Origin: DATKFM01 sp963810485 | GTDB taxonomy: Bacteria; Pseudomonadota; Alphaproteobacteria; Dongiales; Dongiaceae | Assembly (NCBI GenBank): GCA_963810485.1 | Contig: CAWENQ010000004.1 | Location: forward strand, 558,001 to 622,000 | Reading direction: 5' to 3' | Length of the DNA: 64,000 nt | In this document: piece after piece, positions 42,237-50,697 of the stretch | Numbering within the stretch: position 1 is the first letter of the stretch | Layout of the letters: every line of letters starts with the position of its first letter | Notes under the pieces: model-generated | What the model was told of the DNA's origin: nothing | The model's input: only the letters and a program-made list of their open reading frames with translations | Database searches by the model: none | Position numbers and translations under genes: made by a program

Positions 42237-43022
42237 TCAGGCCGGCACCAGCGTCGACGACTCCACCACCTGCAGCGCCAGGAACCGCGAAGGCGGCTTG
42301 GCGGCGCTGAAGATCGGCGGCTTCGGCGCTGTCTGGCGAACGCGAACCTTGGGCTGGCGCAGCGCGTCGTGCAGTAGATCGCGCTGGCCGTTACTGATGA
42401 TCTTCATGAAGCTGCCCGGCTTTATCTTGCGGTGCATTTGCAGGCCGGCCAGGGACATGGCGCGCAAGTAGAACAGGGTTTCGCGGGCCACGGTGTAGAA
42501 GGCCTTGTCCTGCGGCAATTCCGGCTCCAGCCGCTGGATCTTTGCCGCCAGCGTCAGTTCCGCATCGCCTTCGGCGACGTTCTCGAACAACCGGTAGAGC
42601 TGGCCGGCGATGCGCGCGGCGCACTCGCTGTCGAGCCGGTCGAGATTCCGTCCTTCGATATTGAGGCCGACATGGACGCAAGCGCCCAGCAGACGCGCCT
42701 GACCGTCGAGAGTATCGAACTCGGTTTCCTTGGGGACGATGAGCAGATCCTGCTCCGCATCATAGGTCGCGCGCTCGGCTTTCTCGTCGATACGCAGGCG
42801 GACAGCGTATTGCACCTGCCGGTGATTGACGCCGTTCCATTTGCGCGTGCCGCCCGTCGGCAAACCTTCGATCGCGGCTGCCGTCTCGGCAAAGAAGTTG
42901 CGGTGTATAGGGGCGGTGCCGATCGCGAAAGAAATCGTCCGGCAGGATGGGCGGCGCACCAGCGCGGCCAATCGCTGGCGATAGCGGGTCGTGCGCAGCT
43001 CCTCAACGTAAGCGGTTGCCAT
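42237..43022 (-). CDS. Hypothetical protein with a degenerate HExxH-like motif
   Basis: 261 residues, no signal peptide or spans. The segment LLGACVHVGLNIEGRNLDRLDSE aligns by eye with bacterial proteins that carry a HExxH motif followed by a downstream Glu; here the first His and Glu are Gly113 and Ala114, while His117 and Glu133 remain. This suggests an inactive or changed metal site. The first half includes GTRKWNGVNHRQV; the tail is basic and Pro-rich. The start at 43022 has TTGGAGGAATATC upstream. An AT-rich promoter region with a perfect palindrome precedes it. Confidence 0.72.
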   Translation of the reverse strand: MATAYVEELRTTRYRQRLAALVRRPSCRTISFAIGTAPIHRNFFAETAAAIEGLPTGGTRKWNGVNHRQVQYAVRLRIDEKAERATYDAEQDLLIVPKETEFDTLDGQARLLGACVHVGLNIEGRNLDRLDSECAARIAGQLYRLFENVAEGDAELTLAAKIQRLEPELPQDKAFYTVARETLFYLRAMSLAGLQMHRKIKPGSFMKIISNGQRDLLHDALRQPKVRVRQTAPKPPIFSAAKPPSRFLALQVVESSTLVPA

Positions 43023-43083
43023 GATATTCCTCCAAACTTCGCTTCTTAACGCCTGCCCCGGTTAATTGTTCCGGCGCAGTCTC

Positions 43084-43096
43084 ATTTGATTCAAAT
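43084..43096. promoter_or_regulatory. Palindrome ATTTGA-T-TCAAAT upstream of the 261-residue gene
   Basis: Perfect 6+1+6 inverted repeat, about 62 bases upstream of the start at 43022. The 329-base gap 43023-43351 has no convincing gene; it is AT-rich and also holds a CCCC/GGGG hairpin around 43147-43166. The palindrome is a candidate operator. Confidence 0.4.
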
Positions 43097-43351
43097 ATAA
43101 TCGATTCCATACCGGATCACTAGCGCGCTCTGACGCTGTGCAGCACAAAACCCCTGTTTTGTTGGGGAAATTAACTATAAGTCTTAATTCTTTGCGCGAC
43201 TTGCCGCGCCAGCGGCTACACAAACCCGTGATCGAAGTCCGGCACGCCGCCCGGTGCGACCGCTCGGTGACCACTATCGTGGCGCCGGGACCAGCGGCGG
43301 TAACTTGAATAAAATCCTATCAGCGTGGCGCCTTCCCTTCATACACCGCCT

Positions 43352-44080
43352 CTATCTCTCTGAGGCACCGTAGGTCAGTTTCGGATACCAATCGCGGCCG
43401 CGGCCCTCGGGCGTGGAATCGAGGATCGTCCAGATCGGCATGAGATCGGGCGCGCCGCGTGGATCCTGGCCGGGATCTGCCATCTCCATGGTCATCTCGC
43501 CGCCCCAGAAGTGGCGGATCTTGCCGTTGCGCTTGATGAAGACGTTGAACGCCGGATCGTCCTCGCCCTGCGGGCCTTCGGCAAAGTAGTCGCGGTTGAA
43601 GCTGTTGCCCGCCGACGAGTACAGCTTGAGATAGCGCCAGCCGCGCTCTCGCTTGAATTCTCTCAGCCGCTTGATCGGCGACTTGGCCACGACCGCGAGC
43701 GCGACACGCTGCTCGATATCCGCCGCCTCGCCGTCCCACGAACTCAGCAGCGACGTGCACATCGGGCAAGGCCGCTTGCGCTGCGGCCCGTACATATAGT
43801 TGTAAACGATCAGGGTCTTGTGCTTGCCGAACATCTCGGAGAGGCGCACCGGGCCGTTTTCGCCCTCAAACAGATAGTCCGCCGGTACCTCGCCGCCCGG
43901 CGGCAACGTCCGCCTTTGCGCCGCGACGCGCTCGATCTGACGCCGCAATTCGATCTCCTCGGCGAGCAGGTTCGCGCGCGCCCTGCCATATTCGCGGCTT
44001 TCGTTGGGATAGGCCCGACGATGTTTTGCCAGCTGCTTGGCGGGGCGCAGTTTGCGCTTCGTTGCCACGATACCCTCCAA
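43352..44080 (-). CDS. DUF899 family protein (thioredoxin-like fold)
   Basis: A 242-residue DUF899 protein. Typical features are the basic helical N-terminus (ANLLAEEIELRRQIERVAAQR), DYLFEGENGPVRLSEMFG, the thioredoxin-like strand TLIVYNYMYGPQRKRPCPMC with a CPMC dithiol, and FNVFIKRNGKIRHFWGGEM near the C-terminus. Predicted disulfide or peroxiredoxin-like role in the cytosol, not proven for the family. Start at 44080 after GGAGGG. Confidence 0.88.
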   Translation of the reverse strand: MEGIVATKRKLRPAKQLAKHRRAYPNESREYGRARANLLAEEIELRRQIERVAAQRRTLPPGGEVPADYLFEGENGPVRLSEMFGKHKTLIVYNYMYGPQRKRPCPMCTSLLSSWDGEAADIEQRVALAVVAKSPIKRLREFKRERGWRYLKLYSSAGNSFNRDYFAEGPQGEDDPAFNVFIKRNGKIRHFWGGEMTMEMADPGQDPRGAPDLMPIWTILDSTPEGRGRDWYPKLTYGASER

Positions 44081-44261
44081 TCCAGGCCGCTTCCTCGTAA
44101 ATAAGCGGCGTTCGAGCCCGTGCTGTTGCGAGATTGTGATATCTTCGCGAATGGCCGGTGCAGTTGCTCCAGATCGCGCAGACCCGGCTCAGCGGGGGCG
44201 CTCTCGACACTGATTGGAAAACATTTGGGATATGCGCTTGGTTCCGCTGGCCCGCGGACTG

Positions 44262-45209
44262 TTACGCGGGCCGCCGCCGGAAAGGATGGGTGATCTGGGC
44301 GGCCAGGGTTGCCGGCATCGGCTCGCGGACACCGATATCGGCGGGCGGGCGGCGGTTCGGGTTGATGAAAGTGCCGAACAGCAGGTCGAATAGCATCAGG
44401 TTCTCGCCGTAGTTGCGGTCGCCTTCTTCCCGCACCATCGAATGATGCCAGCGGTGCAGTGCCGGCGTGTTGAACAGGTAGTTGAGCACGCCGAAGCGCA
44501 TCTCGACATTGCAATGGGTGAGCAGGCCGACATAGGCGGTGATGGCGCTAACCCAGATGAGGATATCCTTGGGCACGCCGGCGGCCAGGGCGACGCCGGT
44601 GCCGAAGGCGACGCTGATGATCGTGTTGATGAAATGGAAGCGGCCGGTGTTGACGAACCAGAGCCGCGTGACGCTGTGATGCACGGCATGGAAGCGCCAG
44701 AGCAGCGGACGCTCATGGGCCAGGCGATGGGCCCAGTAGAAGCCGAGTTCGGCAATCGTCATGCCCAGCAGCACCTGCAGCGGCAGCGGCCAGCCATGGG
44801 GCCACCAACTGGCGCCCGGCGGCGCCACCGCTTGCACCGCGCCCATGACACCCACCGACAAGACCAGGGCCTGCACCGCCAGCTTGCTGAGCAGCGTGTG
44901 GCCGATATCCGGCACGAGCTGGCCGTCATTGGCGAGCCATTGCCGCTCATGGGGCATCAGCCGCTCGAACAGGAATAGCAGGCCCGCCAGCGAAAAATAG
45001 GTGACATTGAACCAGAGTATCGGATGGGCCGTCTGCGTACCGGCATAATTGGCCGCGATCGCAGTGATCATAAACAGCGGCCACAGCAGAAATGAAACCG
45101 TCCACCTGATCCGCGCCGCGGGCGTGGCGCGCGGCTGGATCTGCGGCGTGCCGGCAATGGCATCGCGGCCGGATTCCGGCTTATCAAGAAGTTCGGCGGA
45201 CGAACTCAT
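44262..45209 (-). CDS. Sterol desaturase / fatty acid hydroxylase family protein
   Basis: A 315-residue membrane protein with five or six spans and the histidine boxes of the di-iron hydroxylase superfamily: HRLAHERPLLWRFHAVHHS, then THCNVEMRFG and LHRWHHS. Members oxidise lipids, sterols or carotenoids using O2. The ATG at 45209 has AGGGC upstream; an ATG at 45245 adds 12 residues without a ribosome site. Substrate not indicated. Confidence 0.87.
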   Translation of the reverse strand: MSSSAELLDKPESGRDAIAGTPQIQPRATPAARIRWTVSFLLWPLFMITAIAANYAGTQTAHPILWFNVTYFSLAGLLFLFERLMPHERQWLANDGQLVPDIGHTLLSKLAVQALVLSVGVMGAVQAVAPPGASWWPHGWPLPLQVLLGMTIAELGFYWAHRLAHERPLLWRFHAVHHSVTRLWFVNTGRFHFINTIISVAFGTGVALAAGVPKDILIWVSAITAYVGLLTHCNVEMRFGVLNYLFNTPALHRWHHSMVREEGDRNYGENLMLFDLLFGTFINPNRRPPADIGVREPMPATLAAQITHPFRRRPA

Positions 45210-45296
45210 TATGCCCTGGTGCTTGTACGACCCTGCGGACCACATGTATCACAACAAATCGCTGCAGAACATCCGAGACGTTGGAAAGAATAGGTC

Positions 45297-45854
45297 TTGA
45301 GTAAATCACCCCGGATCATCCTGCTGAACGGCGTCGGCAGCGTCGGCAAAAGCTCCATCGCCAAGGCATTGCAGACGATCACTCGGGATCCCTTCCTGTA
45401 TGTCGCCATGGACGCATTCCTCGAGATGCTGCCAGAAGCGTTGTGGGGGCATCCGGACGGGATCGTTTTCGAAACAGTTCAGGAGGGTGGCAAGCCGTCG
45501 GTTATCATCCGCAGCGGGCCAACGGCGGAGCGGCTGCTCGGCGGCATGCGGCAGGCCATCGCCGCGATGGCGCGGCAAGGGAACAACCTGATCGTCGACG
45601 ATGTTCTCCTCGAGGGCGACAACGCGGCCTATGAAGCGGCGCTAGCCGGGCTTGACATTGTCAAAGTCGGGGTGTTCGCGCCGCTGGATATCCTAGAAGA
45701 GCGGGAGGCGGCCCGCGGCGACCGTACGATCGGTCTGGCACGATGGCAATTTGACCGCGTTCACAAGGACATGACCTACGATCTGGAAGTCGATACCAGC
45801 CGTGCCACGGCGACGCAGTGCGCGGAAATGATACGGAAAAAGTTCGGCCTGTGA
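45297..45854 (+). CDS. Chloramphenicol-phosphotransferase-like kinase
   Basis: A 185-residue P-loop kinase. Walker A is NGVGSVGKSS (11-20); Asp39 in VAMDAFLEMLP matches the catalytic Asp of chloramphenicol phosphotransferase, and the C-terminal RGDRTIGLARWQFDRVH with YDLEVDTS is the family lid and end. The producer enzyme inactivates chloramphenicol by phosphorylation, but many genomes carry homologues of unknown substrate. Start TTG at 45297, 88 bases from the divergent desaturase gene. Confidence 0.82.
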   Translation: MSKSPRIILLNGVGSVGKSSIAKALQTITRDPFLYVAMDAFLEMLPEALWGHPDGIVFETVQEGGKPSVIIRSGPTAERLLGGMRQAIAAMARQGNNLIVDDVLLEGDNAAYEAALAGLDIVKVGVFAPLDILEEREAARGDRTIGLARWQFDRVHKDMTYDLEVDTSRATATQCAEMIRKKFGL

Positions 45855-45977
45855 ACAGTTTTAGCGCGGCAGAAAGCCGCTACCCACTAACCGGGCCGCG
45901 GAGTAGATTGACAACCGGTGCCGGAATCCAATCTCAAAGATGCACAGACACCAACCAAGAACCTCGGAGGAAATCCA

Positions 45978-46505
45978 ATGACACGGAAGCTTATTGCAGG
46001 CTTTGCCGCCGCGCTGATGATCGTCGGCGTCGGGGCGGCCTTCGCCTATGACGCCGCCGGCGAAAAGAATGCGCTGGCCGCGATCGCGGAATTCAAGACC
46101 GCCGATCCCAGCCTCGACGCCTTCTTCAAGGATGCCTATGGCTATGCGATCTTCCCGGAGATCACCAAGGGCGCAGTCGGCATCGGCGGAGCCGCCGGCG
46201 ACGGCACCGTGTTCCAGGGCGGTGAGGTCATCGGCTCCAGCACCATGTCGCAGGTCACGATCGGCCTGGCGCTTGGCGGCCAGGTCTATCGCGAAGCGAT
46301 CTTCTTCAAGGACCAAGCAGCGCTCGACGATTTCAAGAACGGCAACTACGAGTTTGCCGCCGAAGCGTCGGCGGTGGCGGTCAAGACCGGCGCCGCGAAG
46401 AACGCCGGCTACGATCATGGCGTCGCCATCTTCACCATGGCCAAGGGCGGCCTGATGTTCGAAGCCAGCATTGGCGGCCAGAAGTTCTCCTACGAGCCGA
46501 AGTAG
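45978..46505 (+). CDS. SYLF-domain (YSC84/DUF500) secreted protein
   Basis: 175 residues. A signal peptide (MTRKLIAGFAAALMIVGVGA, cleavage after AFA) leads into a SYLF domain: DPSLDAFFKDAYGYAIFPEI, KGAVGIGGAAGDGTVF, TIGLALGGQVYREAIFF, and IFTMAKGGLMFEASIGGQ. SYLF domains bind phosphoinositide-type lipids in eukaryotes; the bacterial role is unknown. Start at 45978 follows CGGAGGAAA. A long stem-loop lies downstream. Confidence 0.9.
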   Translation: MTRKLIAGFAAALMIVGVGAAFAYDAAGEKNALAAIAEFKTADPSLDAFFKDAYGYAIFPEITKGAVGIGGAAGDGTVFQGGEVIGSSTMSQVTIGLALGGQVYREAIFFKDQAALDDFKNGNYEFAAEASAVAVKTGAAKNAGYDHGVAIFTMAKGGLMFEASIGGQKFSYEPK

Positions 46506-46527
46506 ATTTCCGCCGCAATTTCGTTAC

Positions 46528-46591
46528 GGCATCCGCCCGCGCGCCTATTCGAACCATCCCTGCAAAATTGGTTCGAGCGCGGGCGGACGCC
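46528..46591 (+). other. Long two-part stem-loop between the SYLF and DHDPS-family genes
   Basis: 46528-46542 pairs with 46577-46591 (14 of 15 positions, one A-C mismatch). An inner stem CGAACCA (46550-46556) with TGGTTCG (46569-46575) follows an asymmetric bulge, and a 12-base loop caps it. No T tract follows. It may act as a terminator or mRNA-stabilising structure. Confidence 0.6.
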
Positions 46592-46724
46592 GATAGTTTC
46601 CAGAAACCTCCATATTTCCTGACTGACTTGCACGCGCTCGCTGGGGCGCGCCGGGCGTTGACTCCGCGCGCCGCCGGTCCGATGCTCCGCCGCCATAAGA
46701 AGCCAATGCGGGGAGACAAAAATC

Positions 46725-47639
46725 ATGGCCGAACTCACGGGCATCAATCTGGCGATGCAGACGCCGTTCGACGCGGCGGGCAATCTGGATTTCAAGCGCT
46801 ATGAAGAGCTGATCGACATCTATCTCGATTGCGGCGTCCACGGCTTCGTGCTCAGCGCCGGCACCGGTCAGCACGCCTACATCACCGAAGCGGAATGCGC
46901 GAAGATGTTCCAGCTCGGTTGCAAGCGCATCGCCGGCCGCGCCAAGGTAACCTGCCAGACTTCGGCCCTCAATCAGGACGAGGTGATCCGCCGCTCCAAG
47001 ACGGCGCAGGATGCCGGCGCGGATGCGGTCATGGTGCTGCCGCCCTATTTCGAGGGACCGACCCATGACGACGGCATCGTGAAGTTCTATGCCGCGATCG
47101 ACAAAGTGGTTGGCATCGACATCGTCGGCTACAACATCCCTGCCGGCACCAAGATCGAGCTGACGCCCACGATGTTTCGCCGGCTGCTGCAGCTCGAGCA
47201 TTTCAACTACATCAAGGATAGCTGCAACGACCTGGGCAAGCAGCAGGCGCTGATCGCCGCCGGCAAGGCCAATGGCGGCAAGGTGCTCAACGGCGCCGAC
47301 CCGGTGGCGCCGCTGGCCTTCATCCTCGGATGCGTGGGCACCATCTGGGGCGGTGTGAACTTCATGCCGCGGGAGTCGGTGCAACTCTGGAACCTAGTGC
47401 AGGCCGGAAAGATCCCGGAGGCGATGCAGCTCTGGTCGGCGATGTTCCCGGCCGCCGCCTTCTGTTGGTACGGCGACTATAATCCGGCGGTGAAAGCCGC
47501 CTGCCGCATCATGGGCTATGACGGCGGCACGCTGCGGGCGCCGGTCTGCGAGCTGGAGCCGGCGGCGGTCGCGGAACTGGAGAAAGCGCTGGCGCCGTTG
47601 AAAGCGCTGCGCCAAGGCACACGGGCAGCCGCACAGTAG
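46725..47639 (+). CDS. Dihydrodipicolinate synthase family protein (pyruvate-dependent aldolase) 1
   Basis: A 304-residue DapA/NanA-fold aldolase with Schiff-base Lys164 in FNYIKDSCND and Tyr136 in IVGYNIPAG. The usual GTTGE loop is GTGQH (46-50), unlike biosynthetic DapA, so a catabolic 2-oxo-acid aldolase or dehydratase is favoured. Start at 46725 after GGGGAGA. It sits in a cluster with a second family member, a GntR regulator, TRAP transporter and AldA-type dehydrogenase. Confidence 0.86.
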   Translation: MAELTGINLAMQTPFDAAGNLDFKRYEELIDIYLDCGVHGFVLSAGTGQHAYITEAECAKMFQLGCKRIAGRAKVTCQTSALNQDEVIRRSKTAQDAGADAVMVLPPYFEGPTHDDGIVKFYAAIDKVVGIDIVGYNIPAGTKIELTPTMFRRLLQLEHFNYIKDSCNDLGKQQALIAAGKANGGKVLNGADPVAPLAFILGCVGTIWGGVNFMPRESVQLWNLVQAGKIPEAMQLWSAMFPAAAFCWYGDYNPAVKAACRIMGYDGGTLRAPVCELEPAAVAELEKALAPLKALRQGTRAAAQ

Positions 47640-47646
47640 CGCGGAG

Positions 47647-48561
47647 TCAGCGGGGAAATGCCGCGGCCAGCTTGCCGAAATCGGCCAGCAGGCGGTTCTC
47701 ATCGAACAGCGGCAGCTCGGCCATCGGCGGTATCACCCGCCGCCAGGCCGGCTGTTGCATCGCCTCGGCGATGACAGCTTTGATCGAGGGAATGAACGGC
47801 CCGCGGGACAGGATGCTGTCCACCGCCTGCACCGACGGCACATAGCGCCGCCGGTCCGGCAAAGTCGGCGCGTCGCTCATGGCCCGCATCAGCCGCGCGA
47901 TCACATTGGCCAGGCCACAGATGGTGCCGCGCGCCCCGGCGGCGAGCGCCGAGGGCACATGGGTCTCGCTGCCGGTATAGACGGCGAGATGGGAGAAACG
48001 GCGCAGCACATCTTCAGTGAAGCCGAAATCGCCGCCGCTGTCCTTCACGCCGGCGATCACCGGGCCATATTTCTCGCTGAGCCGTCGGATGACCCGCGTC
48101 GTTACCGGCACGCCGGAGATATCCGGGAAATGGTAGAGGTAGAGCCGCAACGCATCGCTGGCCACGCGGTCGATAACAGTGGCGTAGAACCGGAACGTGC
48201 CGTCATCGCCAATGCCCCCGCGATACATGCAGGGCGGCATCAGCAACACGCCGGCCACGCCCTGCTGGGTTGCGTGCGCGGCAAGCGCTGTCATATCGGG
48301 CAGGGTCAATGCGCCGGCAGAGACGATCAGCCGCTGCGGATCGAGTCCGCCGGCGACCACTTGCTCCAGGATTTGTTGTCGGTCGGCGACGGCGAACTCT
48401 GCACCCTCGCCTGTCGTGCCGAACAGCGTGATGCCGTCGCAGCCTTCCGACAGCAGCTGTCGGCAGCGCGCCAGCAGCAGATCGCCGTTCGGCCGGTAGT
48501 CGGCACCGACCGGCGTCGCCACGGCGGCGATCACGACATTGCGGGCCGGAAGACCGGTCAC
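47647..48561 (-). CDS. Dihydrodipicolinate synthase family protein 2
   Basis: A 304-residue family member with canonical GTTGEG (48-53), Tyr143 in YLYHFPDI and Schiff-base Lys173 in IAGVKDSGGD. The start is GTG at 48561. Convergent with the first family member (7-base gap) and divergent from the GntR gene; a perfect palindrome lies 59 bases upstream of its start. It is only distantly similar to the first copy, so the two probably act on different substrates or on opposite-stereochemistry 2-oxo acids. Confidence 0.86.
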   Translation of the reverse strand: MTGLPARNVVIAAVATPVGADYRPNGDLLLARCRQLLSEGCDGITLFGTTGEGAEFAVADRQQILEQVVAGGLDPQRLIVSAGALTLPDMTALAAHATQQGVAGVLLMPPCMYRGGIGDDGTFRFYATVIDRVASDALRLYLYHFPDISGVPVTTRVIRRLSEKYGPVIAGVKDSGGDFGFTEDVLRRFSHLAVYTGSETHVPSALAAGARGTICGLANVIARLMRAMSDAPTLPDRRRYVPSVQAVDSILSRGPFIPSIKAVIAEAMQQPAWRRVIPPMAELPLFDENRLLADFGKLAAAFPR

Positions 48562-48619
48562 GCGCGGTTACTCCCCGATGTTTTTGGTTCGTTGGCCGGC
48601 ATCTTGGCGCGAGATTGCT

Positions 48620-48633
48620 GATTGTCAACAATC
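48620..48633. promoter_or_regulatory. Palindrome GATTGT-CA-ACAATC, candidate GntR operator
   Basis: A perfect 6+2+6 inverted repeat in the divergent gap between the minus-strand aldolase gene and gntR. The core TTGT-CA-ACAA fits the GT-N-AC symmetry of FadR-type GntR operators. Confidence 0.65.
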
Positions 48634-48763
48634 GGGCCTTGACCCCCCGACGGCGGCCATGCAAGCCTTGCGGCAACGGAATGGGAGCGGCTGCCGGACC
48701 TGCGGGAACCAACCTGCGAAGTCCGGGCGGCAATATCCAAGAGAAAGCGACGAGGCGACGGCC

Positions 48764-49507
48764 ATGCCCTTGGCGGCACTCGATCTCAAGCTGCCGAAGA
48801 ACCGGCTCGACAACCGGGCTGCCGATCTATTGCGCGAGCAGATCCTCAGCGGCCGCTTCGCGCCGGGGTTTCGGCTGGTGGAGGCGGCTCTGGCGGAGCA
48901 GCTGGGCGTCAGCCGCGGCACCATCCGCGCGGCCCTCAGCCAGCTCGCCCATGAAGGGCTGGTGCTGCAGGTCGCCTACACGAAATGGATGGTGCCGGCG
49001 CTTTCGGCCGAGGATGCCTGGGAGCTCTACACGCTCCGCGGCAGCCTGGAGGGCCTGGCGGCCAAGCTCGCCGCCCAGCGGCAGACATCAGATACGCGAA
49101 AGCTCCTGGTCGAGGCCTATGACCGGCTGGCAAAAGCAGTGTCGACGGGCAAGCACGCGCCTGTCGCGGAAGCCGACCTCGGCCTGCACAAGACCATCGT
49201 CGCCATGACCGGCCATCACCGGCTGATCGCCCAGTACAAGCTGCTGGAGCAGCAGGTGCGCCACTACATCGTCACTTCGAATTCGCAAATCGTCGATCTG
49301 CACGCCATCCTCGACGAGCATCAGCCGATGGTGAAGGCGATCGCCACCGGCGACGCCACGAAAGCCGAGAGGCTGGCGCGGGAGCATAACGCGCCGGAAG
49401 TCCAGCGCTTTGCCGATGAGCTGGCGGTAGCGCAGCTTAAGCCGAACGACGTGCTGGAGCTGCCGGCGCAGCCAAAACGCGCCGCCGGCAAGCGGAAAAC
49501 CGCGTAG
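48764..49507 (+). CDS. GntR-family transcriptional regulator (FadR/FCD type)
   Basis: 247 residues. The winged helix has LLREQILSGRFAPGFRLVEAALAEQLGVSRGTIRAAL with the GntR signature, then an all-helical FCD domain (ELYTLRGSLEGLAAKLAA, and metal-type His in DLGLHKTIVAMTGH and ILDEHQPM). FCD domains bind carboxylates through a metal. The C-terminus is basic. The ATG at 48764 gives normal length. Likely regulates the flanking aldolase and TRAP genes. Confidence 0.92.
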   Translation: MPLAALDLKLPKNRLDNRAADLLREQILSGRFAPGFRLVEAALAEQLGVSRGTIRAALSQLAHEGLVLQVAYTKWMVPALSAEDAWELYTLRGSLEGLAAKLAAQRQTSDTRKLLVEAYDRLAKAVSTGKHAPVAEADLGLHKTIVAMTGHHRLIAQYKLLEQQVRHYIVTSNSQIVDLHAILDEHQPMVKAIATGDATKAERLAREHNAPEVQRFADELAVAQLKPNDVLELPAQPKRAAGKRKTA

Positions 49508-49550
49508 AACAACAAGCACAACAAATCCACTAAGGCCAAGGGAGGCAATA

Positions 49551-50576
49551 ATGATCAGGACCAGCAACAGAAAAAGAAATCTGACCCGGCGTACGTTCCT
49601 GGCGGCCGGCGCCGCCGCCATCGCGATGCCCACCGTTCTGCGCCACAGCCGAGCCGCGGCGAAGGCGCTGCGGGTTTCCACGCCCGGAACGCCCGAGGAA
49701 TGGCAGTCCAAGGCGCTCGAAGTGTTCAAGACCGAGCTGGACAAATCCGCCCCCGGCGCCTTCGACGTGCAGCTGCATTTCAACGGCACGCTGTTCGCGC
49801 AAGGCACGGAAATCGAGGCGATGCAGCGCGGCAATCTGGAATGCGCGCTGACCTCGCCGCAGGACATCACCAACTTCATCCCCGAATATTCGATCTTCAC
49901 CACGGGCTATCTGATGCGCGATCCCGCCCATCTGGATGCGGTCTATGACGGCGAGGTGGGCGAGGAGTACAAGGGGCGCGTCTCCAAGGATGTCGGCCTG
50001 CATATCGTGCGCAGCCAGTATCTCGGCACCCGCCACGTCATCCTGCGCGAGCCGCGGGAAGTGAAGACGCCGGCGGACATGGCCGGTCTGAAGCTGCGCA
50101 TGCCCGGCTCCGAGACCTGGCAGTTCCTCGGCAACTCGCTGGGCGCCAATGCGACGCCCCTGGCCTTCGAGGAAGTCTATCTGGCGATGCAGACCGGCAC
50201 CATCGACGGGCTGGAGAATCCGCTGCCGGACGCGATGGCGGCAAAGTTCTATGAAGTGTCGAAGCAGGTGGTGCTGACCGGCCACATGGTGTCGAACGTC
50301 TTCGTCAGCCTCGCCAACGGTTTCTGGGATGGCCTCTCCGACGACGAGAAGAAGGCCATTGAAACCGCCGAAGCCGCCGCCAAGAAGCACAACGACGAAG
50401 GCGTGATCGCAACCGAAAAGGATGCGGCCGCGTTCTTCGAGGGTAAGGGCGTCGCCGTCACGACGCCAGATGTCGCCAGCTTCCGTGACCAGGTTCAAAA
50501 GAGGTTCCTGGAATCGGAGTTCGCCAAGAGCTGGCCCGCAGGCATGATCGACCGCATCAACAAGGCCGGAGCCTAG
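49551..50576 (+). CDS. dctP: TRAP transporter solute-binding protein DctP
   Basis: A 341-residue periplasmic protein with a twin-arginine signal (NLTRRTFLAAGAAAIAM). The DctP-fold landmarks are LRVSTPGTPEEWQSKALEVFK, HVILREPREVKTPADMAGLKLRMPGS with the carboxylate-binding Arg, and ANATPLAFEEVYLAMQTGTIDG. TRAP SBPs capture organic acids; the ligand is unknown. Start at 49551 after GGGAGGCAATA. Followed by a hairpin then dctQ. Confidence 0.93.
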   Translation: MIRTSNRKRNLTRRTFLAAGAAAIAMPTVLRHSRAAAKALRVSTPGTPEEWQSKALEVFKTELDKSAPGAFDVQLHFNGTLFAQGTEIEAMQRGNLECALTSPQDITNFIPEYSIFTTGYLMRDPAHLDAVYDGEVGEEYKGRVSKDVGLHIVRSQYLGTRHVILREPREVKTPADMAGLKLRMPGSETWQFLGNSLGANATPLAFEEVYLAMQTGTIDGLENPLPDAMAAKFYEVSKQVVLTGHMVSNVFVSLANGFWDGLSDDEKKAIETAEAAAKKHNDEGVIATEKDAAAFFEGKGVAVTTPDVASFRDQVQKRFLESEFAKSWPAGMIDRINKAGA

Positions 50577-50602
50577 GCCCACTAGTTGGGGACAGACCGC
50601 TG

Positions 50603-50653
50603 GGGGCGGACGCCGCGTGACATCAGTCAAGGCTGGCGTCTGCCCCTATTTTC
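50603..50653 (+). terminator. Hairpin with T-rich 3' side between dctP and dctQ (attenuator or REP-like element)
   Basis: GGGGCGGACGCC (50603-50614) pairs with GGCGTCTGCCCC (50635-50646), 12 positions with one G-T, followed by TATTTTCT. GGGGACAGAC just upstream (50588-50597) could pair with the same 3' arm. It probably lowers permease expression relative to dctP. Confidence 0.6.
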
Positions 50654-50697
50654 TCAATCGAGCGGCTTGAATTTCGTAGCCAGCATTGAACCTGCCG

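Noticed and set aside
43062..43274. A 70-codon minus-strand frame in the 43.0-43.35 kb gap
   Set aside because: AT-rich, no ribosome site, no recognisable family; the gap looks regulatory.
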